64,000 nt of DNA from Mycolicibacterium crocinum (GTDB lineage: Bacteria > Actinomycetota > Actinomycetes > Mycobacteriales > Mycobacteriaceae), in assembly GCF_022370635.2 (NCBI RefSeq), contig NZ_CP092362.2, forward strand, positions 1 through 64,000, in the 5' to 3' direction. The first letter of the stretch is position 1, and every line of letters begins with the position of its first letter. The translations under genes were made by a program, and so were the position numbers. Under the pieces are notes generated by a model. That model searched no databases, was not told where the DNA came from, and was given only the letters and a program-made list of their open reading frames with translations. Shown here piece after piece: positions 30,284 through 38,001 of the stretch.

Positions 30284-31536
30284 TCAAGCGCGCCACCGTC
30301 CGCCTCGGCCTGGCCATCGCGCTGGCGCTGATGCTCGTCGCCGGCATCACGGTGCTGTCGATCTCGGCCGGACGGGCCGATAGACGGACCATCGTGGCGT
30401 ACTTCGCCAACAGCAACGGCATCTTCGTCGGCGACGAAGTCCGCATCCTCGGCGTCCGCGTCGGCAAGATCGACCGGATCGAGCCGCAACCCGAGTGGGT
30501 CAAGATCACCTTCTGGTACGACGCGAAGTATCCGGTGCCCGCCGACGCCAAGGCGGTCATCCTTTCCCCGGCGATCGTGACCGCTCGCATCATCCAGCTC
30601 ACCCCCGCCTACACCGGCGGCCCGCAACTCGCCGACAACGCAGTCATCCCGCAGGACCGCACCGCTGTCCCGGTCGAGTGGGATGACCTTCGCCAGCAGC
30701 TCGAACGGCTGACCGAGTTGGTGCAACCCACCGAACCCGGCGGAGTCAGCACTCTGGGGTCGGTGGTGCACACCACGGCAGAAACTCTGCGTGGCCAGGG
30801 CGCCACCCTCCGCCAGACCATCATCGAACTCTCGCAGGCGGTTTCACTCCTCGGTGACCACAGCGACGACGTGTTCGGCACCCTGAAGAACCTGTCGCTG
30901 CTGGTATCCGCCCTGCGCGACAGCGGGCAGGTGATGCGAGAACTCAACACGAACCTGGCGTCCGCGACCGCGCTGTTGTCCAACGATCCCAACGAAATCG
31001 GGGACGCATTGTCGGCGCTGGACGCCGTGATCGGAGATGTGCGCAGCTTCGTCGCCGACAATCGTGACGCGCTGGGCGTCACAGCGGACAAGCTGGCATC
31101 GGTATCCGCTGCGCTGGGCGCAAGCCTCGATGACATCAAGCAGGCCCTGCACGTCACCCCGAACGCCCTGCAGAACCTGATGAACACCTACCAGCCCGCC
31201 CAGGCCACGATGGGCGGGGCCTACGCATTCAACAACTTCGCCGACCCGATCACGTTCTTGTGCGGCGCCATTCAGGCCGCATCGCGGATGAGCGCCGAAC
31301 AGTCGGCCAAGCTGTGCGTGCAGTATCTGGCACCGATCGTCAAGAACCGCCAGTACAACTTCCCGCCCCTGGCCGAAAACCTCATCGTCGGCGCCACCGC
31401 GCGGCCCAACGAGGTGACCTACAGCGAGGACTGGCTGCGGCCGGACTATGTACCGCCGCCGGAACCCGCCGTCCGGCAGATGGATCCGGCGCAAGGCCTA
31501 AGCGGCATGATGATGCCCGCCGAGGTCGGCTCATGA
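30280..31536 (+). CDS. mceD: Mce-family protein MceD
   Basis: 418 residues. Anchor (VRLGLAIALALMLVAGITVLS), MCE domain (about 38-120, GIFVGDEVRILGVRVGKIDRI), long helical region and a conserved Cys pair near the C-terminus (FLCGAIQAAS and AKLCVQYL) seen in MceD/MceE relatives. It starts ATG 30280, overlapping mceC, and overlaps mceE by 4 bases. Structural subunit of the Mce assembly. Confidence 0.93.
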   Translation: MIKRATVRLGLAIALALMLVAGITVLSISAGRADRRTIVAYFANSNGIFVGDEVRILGVRVGKIDRIEPQPEWVKITFWYDAKYPVPADAKAVILSPAIVTARIIQLTPAYTGGPQLADNAVIPQDRTAVPVEWDDLRQQLERLTELVQPTEPGGVSTLGSVVHTTAETLRGQGATLRQTIIELSQAVSLLGDHSDDVFGTLKNLSLLVSALRDSGQVMRELNTNLASATALLSNDPNEIGDALSALDAVIGDVRSFVADNRDALGVTADKLASVSAALGASLDDIKQALHVTPNALQNLMNTYQPAQATMGGAYAFNNFADPITFLCGAIQAASRMSAEQSAKLCVQYLAPIVKNRQYNFPPLAENLIVGATARPNEVTYSEDWLRPDYVPPPEPAVRQMDPAQGLSGMMMPAEVGS

Positions 31537-32666
31537 CGATCCGACGCACGGTGATGGCCGGTGTGCTCGCGGCTGTGTTGGCCGCCGCGCCGTCGGGATG
31601 TGCCTGGCGCGGGCTCAATTCCATGCCGCTGCCGGGCACGGCGGGCCGCGGGCCGGGTGCCTACACCATCCAGGCCCAGTTGCCCGACGTACGCACGATC
31701 GAGCCGAACTCCCGCGTTCAGGTCGCTGATGTCACGGTGGGTACGGTCACCAAGATCGAGCGGCAGGGTTGGCACGCGCTTCTGACCATGAGCATCGACG
31801 GGGGCGTCGACCTTCCGGCCAACGCCACCGCCACAGTCGGGCAGAGCGGGCTACTCGGTTCGCTCCACGTCGAGCTGGCACCACCGACCGCGGTGGCGCC
31901 GCAGGGCAGGCTGCGCGACGGTTCGCTGATTCCGCTGTCGTCGGCTGGGACGTACCCGTCGAGCGAGCAGTTGCTGTCGGCAATCACGTTGCTGCTCAAC
32001 GGCGGTGGGATCGGGCAGGTGCAGGACATCACCGAATCGCTGAGCACCGCCTTGGCTGGGCGTGAGCAGGACCTCCGGAGCCTGATCGTTCAACTGGACG
32101 CGTTCACCCGATACGTCAACGACCAGTCGAGCGACATCATCGCCACCGCCGAGAGTCTCAATACGCTCGCCGGGCAGTTCGCCGACCAGCAGCCGGTGCT
32201 CGACAAGGCGCTGACCACCATCCCGGAGGCGCTCCGGGTCATCAACGACGAGCGCCAGACACTGGTCGAAGGACTCGATCAGCTCGGCAAGTTCAGTGCG
32301 TTGGTCGCCGACAGCACCAACCAGACGAAAGACCACCTGATCGAGGAACTGAAGAGTCTCGGCCCAGTGCTGGAATCGCTGGCCAATGCCGGTCCGGCGC
32401 TCACCCGATCGCTGGGTCTGTTCGCCACCTATCCGTTCCCGGTCGACACCGTCGGTGTCTGGCAGCGGGGGGATTTCGCCAACCTGACCGCCGTCATCGA
32501 CCTGACGCTGAGCCGCCTCGACGCGTCGTTCCTCACCGGTACCCGATGGGAAGGCAACCTGACCGAGCTGGAACTGCAGTGGGGCCGCACCATCGGTCAG
32601 CTGCCGAGCCCCTACACACAAGGCAATCCGCTTGTCGCGCCGTATCATTGGGATCAGGGCAGATGA
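31533..32666 (+). CDS. mceE: Mce-family lipoprotein MceE (LprK-like)
   Basis: 377 residues. A signal sequence (RRTVMAGVLAAVLAAAPSGC) ends in a Cys at 23 that would be lipidated; the -3 residue is Pro, not ideal for a lipobox. The MCE domain (about 42-115, ARTIEPNSRVQVADVTVGTV-like) and a helical region follow. MceE is regularly the lipoprotein of the operon. ATG 31533 overlaps mceD; the stop TGA is followed after one base by the ATG of mceF. Confidence 0.92.
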   Translation: MTIRRTVMAGVLAAVLAAAPSGCAWRGLNSMPLPGTAGRGPGAYTIQAQLPDVRTIEPNSRVQVADVTVGTVTKIERQGWHALLTMSIDGGVDLPANATATVGQSGLLGSLHVELAPPTAVAPQGRLRDGSLIPLSSAGTYPSSEQLLSAITLLLNGGGIGQVQDITESLSTALAGREQDLRSLIVQLDAFTRYVNDQSSDIIATAESLNTLAGQFADQQPVLDKALTTIPEALRVINDERQTLVEGLDQLGKFSALVADSTNQTKDHLIEELKSLGPVLESLANAGPALTRSLGLFATYPFPVDTVGVWQRGDFANLTAVIDLTLSRLDASFLTGTRWEGNLTELELQWGRTIGQLPSPYTQGNPLVAPYHWDQGR

Positions 32667-32667
32667 C

Positions 32668-34062
32668 ATGCCACCGTTGAGCCTTCGCATCCGAATCCAG
32701 TTGGTGATCTTCGTCGTGGTTGCCCTCGTGTTCGGAGCCGCGATGATTTTCGGTTACATCAGGTTGCCGGCGATGTTCGGAATCGGGCGCTACCAGGTGG
32801 TCGTCGAGCTGCCCCGGACCGCCGGCGTCTATCCCGGCGGCAACGTGACCTACCGGGGCGCCGAGGTCGGGCGCATCAAGGAGGTGCGGCTCACGGATAC
32901 CGGTGTGGCAGCGATGCTTTCACTCAGGGACGGGATCGCAATTCCGTCCGACCTGGACGCCCAGGTGCACAGCCAGTCGGCCGTCGGTGAGCAGTACATC
33001 ACCCTGTTGCCGCGGCGCGATTCCCCTCCGTTGCGCGACGGCGACGTCATCCCGGCCGACCGCACCTCGGTGCCGCCGGACTTCGACGCGGTCCTCGACA
33101 CTCTCAAGACCGGACTGAAGACCATCCCGCACGATGACTTGAAGACGGTGGTCGACGAGTCCTACACCGCGTTCGGTGGCTTGGGTCCCGAGCTGTCGCG
33201 GATGGTCGTCGGCGGCGGTCGGCTGGCTGCCGGCGCCCGCGAGAACCTCGGTCCGCTGCTGACTCTGATCGACCAGTCGAGACCGATCCTCGACGCGCAG
33301 ACCGACTCCGCGGGTTCGGTCCAGGCCTGGACTTCTCACCTCGCGGCGATCGCCGGGCAACTCAAAGACAACGATGCTGCGGTCAACGACCTCCTGCAAC
33401 AGGGTGGCCCGGCCATCGACGAGGCTCGTCAGCTGCTCGAGCGGGTGCGGCCCACCGTGCCGATCATTGCCGCCAACATGGCGAGTGTCGCTCAGGTGGC
33501 GCTCACCTATCAGCCGGGTCTGGAGCAACTCCTGGTGCTCCTGCCGCAGGCGGCCGCCACAGCGCAGGCGATCGTGCTGGCCAACCGGGACACCCAGCAG
33601 CCCTACCGCGGCCTGTACCTGAGTCTGAACCTGAGCCTCAATCAGCCACCGCCGTGCACCACCGGCTTCCTGCCCGCCCAACAGCAGCGCGCGCCAGCAC
33701 TCACGGATTACCCGGACCGGCCGCTCGGTGACCTGTACTGCCGGGTGCCGCAGGATTCACCGCTGAGTGTGCGCGGCGTACGCAACCTGCCCTGCACCAC
33801 CCGGCCGGGGAAACGCGCCCCAACCGTGCAGATGTGTGAGAGCGACCAGACCTACGTTCCGCTCAACGACGGCTACAACTGGAAGGGCGATCCCAATGCC
33901 ACGCTGTCCGGTCAGGATGTCCCGCAACTGAGCGGCGCCGAATACGACCCGACGACCGGGACCTACACCGGGCCGGACGGGCACCGGTATACCCAGAGCA
34001 ACCTTGCACCGGAGCAGGAGCACGCCAAAGACTGGCGATCGATGGTGTTGCCCGGCAACTGA
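32668..34062 (+). CDS. mceF: Mce-family protein MceF
   Basis: 464 residues, the last subunit. Anchor (LVIFVVVALVFGAAMIFGYI), MCE domain (about 40-120, GVYPGGNVTYRGAEVGRIKEV), helical region and a C-terminal Cys-rich/Pro segment with PDGHRYTQSNLAPEQE. ATG 32668 lies one base after the mceE stop; the frame is open upstream inside mceE, but the family N-terminus begins here. The operon ends; no Mam (mce-associated) gene, fadD or supAB neighbour follows, so the mce class cannot be assigned. Confidence 0.92.
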   Translation: MPPLSLRIRIQLVIFVVVALVFGAAMIFGYIRLPAMFGIGRYQVVVELPRTAGVYPGGNVTYRGAEVGRIKEVRLTDTGVAAMLSLRDGIAIPSDLDAQVHSQSAVGEQYITLLPRRDSPPLRDGDVIPADRTSVPPDFDAVLDTLKTGLKTIPHDDLKTVVDESYTAFGGLGPELSRMVVGGGRLAAGARENLGPLLTLIDQSRPILDAQTDSAGSVQAWTSHLAAIAGQLKDNDAAVNDLLQQGGPAIDEARQLLERVRPTVPIIAANMASVAQVALTYQPGLEQLLVLLPQAAATAQAIVLANRDTQQPYRGLYLSLNLSLNQPPPCTTGFLPAQQQRAPALTDYPDRPLGDLYCRVPQDSPLSVRGVRNLPCTTRPGKRAPTVQMCESDQTYVPLNDGYNWKGDPNATLSGQDVPQLSGAEYDPTTGTYTGPDGHRYTQSNLAPEQEHAKDWRSMVLPGN

Positions 34063-34092
34063 GCTCAGTCGCACACCACGTGGACGCGCGTG

Positions 34093-34209
34093 TCAGTTCC
34101 CGATCGGAAGCGCCAGGCGCTGCGGCAAGGTCTTCTTGCACTGACGACAGGTGAAGGTATCTCTGTCGATGAAGAGCGTCTGCTCACGACTGCAAATCCC
34201 ACACTTCAC
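34093..34209 (-). CDS. Small zinc-ribbon peptide
   Basis: A 38-residue ORF (GTG 34209) with two C-x2-C knuckles: KCGIC at residues 2-6 and CRQC at about 21-24, spaced 15 residues, followed by the basic KKTLPQRL. The regular Cys spacing makes chance unlikely. The frame is open upstream to a TTG at 34233 (46 residues). No clear ribosome-binding site is seen. It lies convergent with mceF. A nucleic-acid-binding or metal-binding role is only a guess. Confidence 0.45.
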   Translation of the reverse strand: MKCGICSREQTLFIDRDTFTCRQCKKTLPQRLALPIGN

Positions 34210-34233
34210 TTTGCGCCGCGATAGTCCCCCCCA

Positions 34234-34445
34234 ACCCATGTGTCACATAATGCACCTTATGGGCCCTTCCGCAAAGGAAAATCGGCAGCTGACCGCAGGC
34301 GATATTTGAACAGTCAGCTAACGAATAAATTGACGGATGCGGCAAGATGCTGGGCGGCACGGCAAACGTTGTTGTGCGGCAATTGAACTGGCGAACCGGG
34401 CCCGGCCGGCAAAGGGGGCATCGGCCGGTCACGCCGCCGTCAGCC
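34234..34445. other. AT-richer intergenic gap
   Basis: About 210 bases between the zinc-ribbon ORF and cwsA with clearly lower GC than the surroundings (e.g. TAACGAATAAATTGACGG near 34318-34335). It would hold the promoter of the zinc-ribbon ORF. No repeat, tRNA or ORF with a convincing start is seen. It marks the boundary between the inserted block and the conserved cwsA-ppiA backbone. Confidence 0.4.
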
Positions 34446-34853
34446 TCAAATCTTGGGCGAAACCTCGACACTGGGTGGCAGCGGCGACGGCTCGGGGGTC
34501 GACGACCGCCGAGCGATCACGAACGCGACCGCTCCACCCACTCCTGCCACTCCGAGGAGGCCGAAGACAAACAGCCGCCGACGCCGGCGGTGCTGCGACT
34601 TTCGCGCCTCCTCGAGCAGCTGAGGCAATTCCGCGACGACCTGCTTGACCGCCTCGGCCTCCTTGGTTAGTTCCTGCCGTAGCTCGCGAGCGTCGCGCGC
34701 GCGACGCTTGATCGCACCGGCTGCCGATTCCGCCGAGTGTGCGGTGATGCCGACGACCCCGCGGGTGATGTCCACCGGACCGACGGCGGTGTAGTGCAAT
34801 CCGCGGTTCAGCCGCTCGCGCGACGTGAGCTGGGGTTCACTTCTGCGGCCCAT
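34446..34853 (-). CDS. cwsA: Cell wall synthesis protein CwsA
   Basis: 135-residue single-pass membrane protein of the divisome/polar growth machinery that interacts with CrgA and Wag31 in mycobacteria. Conserved parts: LTSRERLNRGLHYTAVGPVDITRG at the N-terminus, a helical charged middle, the membrane helix (LFVFGLLGVAGVGGAVAFVIA) and the family ending RRSSTPEPSPLPPSVEV. ATG 34853 has GGAGG 9 bases upstream; upstream in-frame codons lack family similarity. In M. tuberculosis (Rv0008c) it directly follows tRNA-Ala; here about 22 kb intervene. Confidence 0.92.
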   Translation of the reverse strand: MGRRSEPQLTSRERLNRGLHYTAVGPVDITRGVVGITAHSAESAAGAIKRRARDARELRQELTKEAEAVKQVVAELPQLLEEARKSQHRRRRRLFVFGLLGVAGVGGAVAFVIARRSSTPEPSPLPPSVEVSPKI

Positions 34854-34961
34854 CTGGTCCTCCCGGGACTGGGTGGTGCGTTGATGGCTCCAACACTGCC
34901 ACAGCGCTCGAAGGGTGGCCGCGGGATCGGTCACACGGCGCTAGTGGCACACTGAGATCCC

Positions 34962-35489
34962 GTGACGAGCGATATCGCAACCGCAACAGCGACCCTGCAC
35001 ACGAACCGCGGCGACATCAAGATTGCCCTGTTCGGTAACCATGCCCCCAAGACCGTCGCCAACTTCGTTGGTCTGGCCCAGGGCACCAAGGAGTACTCGA
35101 CGCAGAACGCGTCGGGCAGCACCTCGGGACCTTTCTACGACGGCGCCGTCTTCCACCGCGTCATCGACGGGTTCATGATCCAGGGTGGCGACCCGACCGG
35201 CACCGGCCGCGGCGGCCCGGGCTACAAGTTCGCCGACGAGTTCCATCCCGAGCTGCAGTTCGACAAGCCGTACCTGCTGGCGATGGCCAATGCCGGTCCC
35301 GGCACCAACGGCTCGCAGTTCTTCATCACGGTCGGCAAGACGCCGCACCTGAACCGTCGGCACACCATCTTCGGTGAGATCGTCGACCCGGAGTCGCAGA
35401 AGGTCGTCGACGCGATCGCCACCACGGCCACCGATCGCAACGATCGGCCCACCGACGACGTCGTGATCGAGTCGATCACCATTTCCTGA
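34962..35489 (+). CDS. ppiA: Peptidyl-prolyl cis-trans isomerase A (cyclophilin)
   Basis: 175-residue cyclophilin that catalyses proline isomerisation. Signature [21 protein letters not shown] (first part at about 65-80, with the catalytic Arg and the QGGD), [24 protein letters not shown] and [12 protein letters not shown] are all present. GTG 34962. Conserved place between cwsA and the PH-domain gene. Confidence 0.96.
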   Translation: MTSDIATATATLHTNRGDIKIALFGNHAPKTVANFVGLAQGTKEYSTQNASGSTSGPFYDGAVFHRVIDGFMIQGGDPTGTGRGGPGYKFADEFHPELQFDKPYLLAMANAGPGTNGSQFFITVGKTPHLNRRHTIFGEIVDPESQKVVDAIATTATDRNDRPTDDVVIESITIS

Positions 35490-35499
35490 GCGCACCGCT

Positions 35500-35555
35500 G
35501 AGACTGCAGTTGTTGTACGCGTTGCTCGAGTAGCAGCGCGAACAACTGCAGTCTC
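35500..35555. terminator. Long near-perfect palindrome between convergent genes
   Basis: GAGACTGCAGTTGTT (35500-35514) and AACAACTGCAGTCTC (35541-35555) are perfect 15-base reverse complements; within the loop GCGTTGCT and AGCAGCGC pair again with one G-T. The whole 56-base stretch would fold into one long hairpin in RNA. Between ppiA (+) and the PH-domain gene (-), it can act as a bidirectional terminator or mRNA-stabilising structure. Confidence 0.6.
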
Positions 35556-35563
35556 GACGCGTT

Positions 35564-35980
35564 TTAGCGCCCCGCGAACCCCGCGTCGGTCAGCGCGTCC
35601 AGCACGTCGACCGGGTCTGTCCCGAGGTCCCATCGGCTGAGGACGATCAGCCGGTCAGCGGTCGTATCGATCTCCAATAACCGCACCTTGCGGCCGATGC
35701 GGCGGAACTCGGTGATCCGGATCAGTGTGATGTCGGCGTGCCGCAAGGTCTGCGTCCGGAACCACCCGCGGTAGACCAGCGCGTCACCAGTGATAGCCAG
35801 CCGGGGTCTTGCTCGCCATGATCCGATCGCGAACGCGGCCAGTCCCACCGCAGCAATCCCGGTGAGGATGCGGCCGGGCGCATCTGTGATGACGGTCACA
35901 CAGACGATTGCCATCAGAATCGCAGCGATCCCCAGAGCTGCGACAGCGGCAGTTTTCGGCGCCCATTCAGTTTGCTGCAT
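35564..35980 (-). CDS. PH domain membrane protein (Rv0010c family)
   Basis: 138-residue conserved protein. Two N-terminal membrane helices (TAAVAALGIAAILMAIVCVTV and ILTGIAAVGLAAFAIG) are followed by a bacterial PH domain (DUF2581-like; RPRLAITGDALVYRGWFRTQTLRHADITLI). ATG 35980 gives MQQTEWAPKT, matching the M. tuberculosis orthologue, and has AAGGA just upstream; the upstream ATG would add five residues. Function unknown; conserved between ppiA and crgA. Confidence 0.9.
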   Translation of the reverse strand: MQQTEWAPKTAAVAALGIAAILMAIVCVTVITDAPGRILTGIAAVGLAAFAIGSWRARPRLAITGDALVYRGWFRTQTLRHADITLIRITEFRRIGRKVRLLEIDTTADRLIVLSRWDLGTDPVDVLDALTDAGFAGR

Positions 35981-36015
35981 GGAGTCCTTCAGCACCTCTA
36001 CCGTGGCCTATGCAG

Positions 36016-36024
36016 TTATCCACA
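36016..36024 (+). promoter_or_regulatory. DnaA-box-like site upstream of the PH-domain gene
   Basis: TTATCCACA, a perfect E. coli consensus DnaA box, about 36 bases upstream of the start of the PH-domain gene on the opposite strand and about 34 kb from dnaA. A single 9-mer can occur by chance, so binding is a suggestion only. Confidence 0.3.
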
Positions 36025-36136
36025 AGTGCTATCAACAATGGGGATGAATCACACGCGTGTGATTGGGTGACCAGGAGGTTGCCAGCCTCAAAACGGAGTT
36101 TGCACAGCATGGATCCACTAAGGTGGTCGCGGCCGT

Positions 36137-36418
36137 TCAGCGCCACCGCATCGTCAGCAACAACCCTGTAATCATGAAGCCGAAGGCGATCGCGTAGTTC
36201 CACGGACCGAGCTTGGCCATCCACTGCAGCGCGCTCGGGACGTCATAACCCGACGCCGCCAGCTGGAACACCAGCAGCCAGGCCAGCCCGATCAGCATCA
36301 GGCTGATGAACAGCACCACGAACCACACGCTCGACGGTCCGGCCTTCACCTTCACCGGAGTGCGGCTCACCGGATTGATCGTGAAGTCGTTCTTCTTGCG
36401 AACCTTGGACTTGGGCAT
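36137..36418 (-). CDS. crgA: Cell division protein CrgA
   Basis: 93-residue divisome protein with two membrane helices ([21 protein letters not shown] and [16 protein letters not shown]) that recruits PBPs and interacts with FtsZ, FtsI and CwsA in mycobacteria. The basic cytoplasmic N-terminus [12 protein letters not shown] is the family start. Located as in M. tuberculosis Rv0011c, in the same region as cwsA and the pkn operon. Confidence 0.96.
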   Translation of the reverse strand: MPKSKVRKKNDFTINPVSRTPVKVKAGPSSVWFVVLFISLMLIGLAWLLVFQLAASGYDVPSALQWMAKLGPWNYAIAFGFMITGLLLTMRWR

Positions 36419-36467
36419 GGGTACCTTCGGGCCGGGATCTTCTGCGACGATGGTGCGCAGATCGCTT

Positions 36468-37259
36468 ATGAGATTAACGCAGCGGCGCCGTGACCCGACA
36501 ATTCCGGCGGCAGCGACGACGGGTGCCAGGCGCTCGCCGTGGCGGATCGGCGTCCCGGTGGTGTGCCTGCTGGCGGGCGTTCTGCTGGCCGCTACCCACG
36601 GTGTCTCCGGTGGTAGCGAGATCCGTCGCAGCGACTCACCCCGGCTGGTCGACCTGGTCCACGACGCGCAGAACTCGGTGGACCGGCTGAGCGCTCAGCG
36701 GGATGCACTGGCGTCGCAGATCGATGCCACGCATGGCGCCGGGGCCGGCACGGCATTGGCGGCCATGCAGGCCCGCGCCGACGAACTGGCTTCCGCCGCC
36801 GGACTGAACCCGGTACACGGTGCCGGTCTCGTCGTCACGCTGTCCGACGCCCAGCGCGACGCCAACGGGCGCTTCCCCAGGGACGCCTCCCCCGACGATC
36901 TGGTGGTGCATCAGCAGGACATCCAGGCGGTGTTGAACGCACTGTGGAGCGCCGGAGCCGAGGCGATTCAGATGCAGGATCAGCGCATCATCGGAACGTC
37001 GGCGCCACGATGCGTCGGCAACACCCTGCTGCTCAACGGCCGTACCTACAGCCCGCCGTACACGATCACCGCGATCGGCGACGCGTCCGCGATGCAGGCG
37101 GCGCTGGCCGCCGCTCCGCTGGTCACGCTGTACAAGCAGTATGTGGTGCGGTTCGGCCTGGGCTACAGCGAGCAGGTCCGCGACGACGTTCAAGTCGCCG
37201 GCTACACCGAGCCGGTACGGATGCGCTACGCCCAGCCCGCGGGTCCGGTGGGCTACTGA
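36468..37259 (+). CDS. DUF881 family protein (Rv0012 family)
   Basis: 263-residue membrane-anchored extracytoplasmic protein. A short basic N-terminus and one anchor ([19 protein letters not shown]) precede a coiled coil (about 45-95) and the DUF881 domain ([56 protein letters not shown]). ATG 36468 gives the MRLT start of the M. tuberculosis orthologue; upstream ATG 36450 is possible. The function is not settled; its place next to crgA and trpG/pkn suggests division or envelope work. Confidence 0.9.
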   Translation: MRLTQRRRDPTIPAAATTGARRSPWRIGVPVVCLLAGVLLAATHGVSGGSEIRRSDSPRLVDLVHDAQNSVDRLSAQRDALASQIDATHGAGAGTALAAMQARADELASAAGLNPVHGAGLVVTLSDAQRDANGRFPRDASPDDLVVHQQDIQAVLNALWSAGAEAIQMQDQRIIGTSAPRCVGNTLLLNGRTYSPPYTITAIGDASAMQAALAAAPLVTLYKQYVVRFGLGYSEQVRDDVQVAGYTEPVRMRYAQPAGPVGY

Positions 37260-37287
37260 CCTGCACCACCCCAGGTAAATTGGCCTG

Positions 37288-38001
37288 ATGCAGGTTTTGG
37301 TCGTCGACAATTACGACAGCTTCGTGTTCAACCTCGTCCAGTATTTGGGCCAGCTCGGGGTGGACGCGCAGGTCTGGCGCAACGACGACGAGCGACTGGC
37401 GGACGAACGTCACGTCGCCGGCGCGTTCGACGGGATCCTGCTGAGCCCCGGCCCGGGCACGCCGGAACGCGCCGGCGCGTCGATCCCCCTCGTTCGCGCG
37501 TGCGCCGACACGGGCACCCCGCTACTCGGTGTGTGTCTGGGCCATCAAGCGATCGGCGTCGCGTTCGGCGGGACGGTCGACCGCGCGCCCGAGCTGCTGC
37601 ACGGCAAGACCAGCACCGTGTACCACACGAATATCGGTGTGCTGCATGGACTTCCGGACCCATTCACCGCCACGCGCTACCACTCGCTGACGATCCTGCC
37701 GGAGACCATGCCGGCCGAGCTCGAGGTGACCGCTCGCACCGAGGGCGGCGTCGTCATGGGTGTGCGGCACGTCGAGCTGCCGATCCACGGCGTGCAGTTC
37801 CACCCGGAGTCGATCCTCACCGAGGGCGGCCACCGGATGCTGGCCAACTGGCTGGGCTACTGCGGGCAGGCGCCCGAGGAGTCGCTGGTGCGTCGGCTCG
37901 AGCAAGAGGTCGCCGACACCGTCCGGCACGCCATCGGCGGGCAGGAGCGCAGCGACCGGGGGATCAACGCCGCCGGAGAGTTGTCTACGACGCAAAGCTG
38001 A
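37288..38001 (+). CDS. trpG: Class I glutamine amidotransferase (anthranilate/ADC synthase component II)
   Basis: 237-residue glutaminase subunit supplying ammonia to anthranilate synthase (TrpE) or aminodeoxychorismate synthase (PabB). The triad is visible: Cys83 in LLGVCLGHQ, His172 and Glu174 in GVQFHPES; the oxyanion motif is LLSPGPGTPE. Annotated trpG/pabA in mycobacteria (Rv0013); the amphibolic use cannot be decided from sequence. It is convergent with pknB; the 3' ends overlap by 17 bases. Confidence 0.93.
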   Translation: MQVLVVDNYDSFVFNLVQYLGQLGVDAQVWRNDDERLADERHVAGAFDGILLSPGPGTPERAGASIPLVRACADTGTPLLGVCLGHQAIGVAFGGTVDRAPELLHGKTSTVYHTNIGVLHGLPDPFTATRYHSLTILPETMPAELEVTARTEGGVVMGVRHVELPIHGVQFHPESILTEGGHRMLANWLGYCGQAPEESLVRRLEQEVADTVRHAIGGQERSDRGINAAGELSTTQS

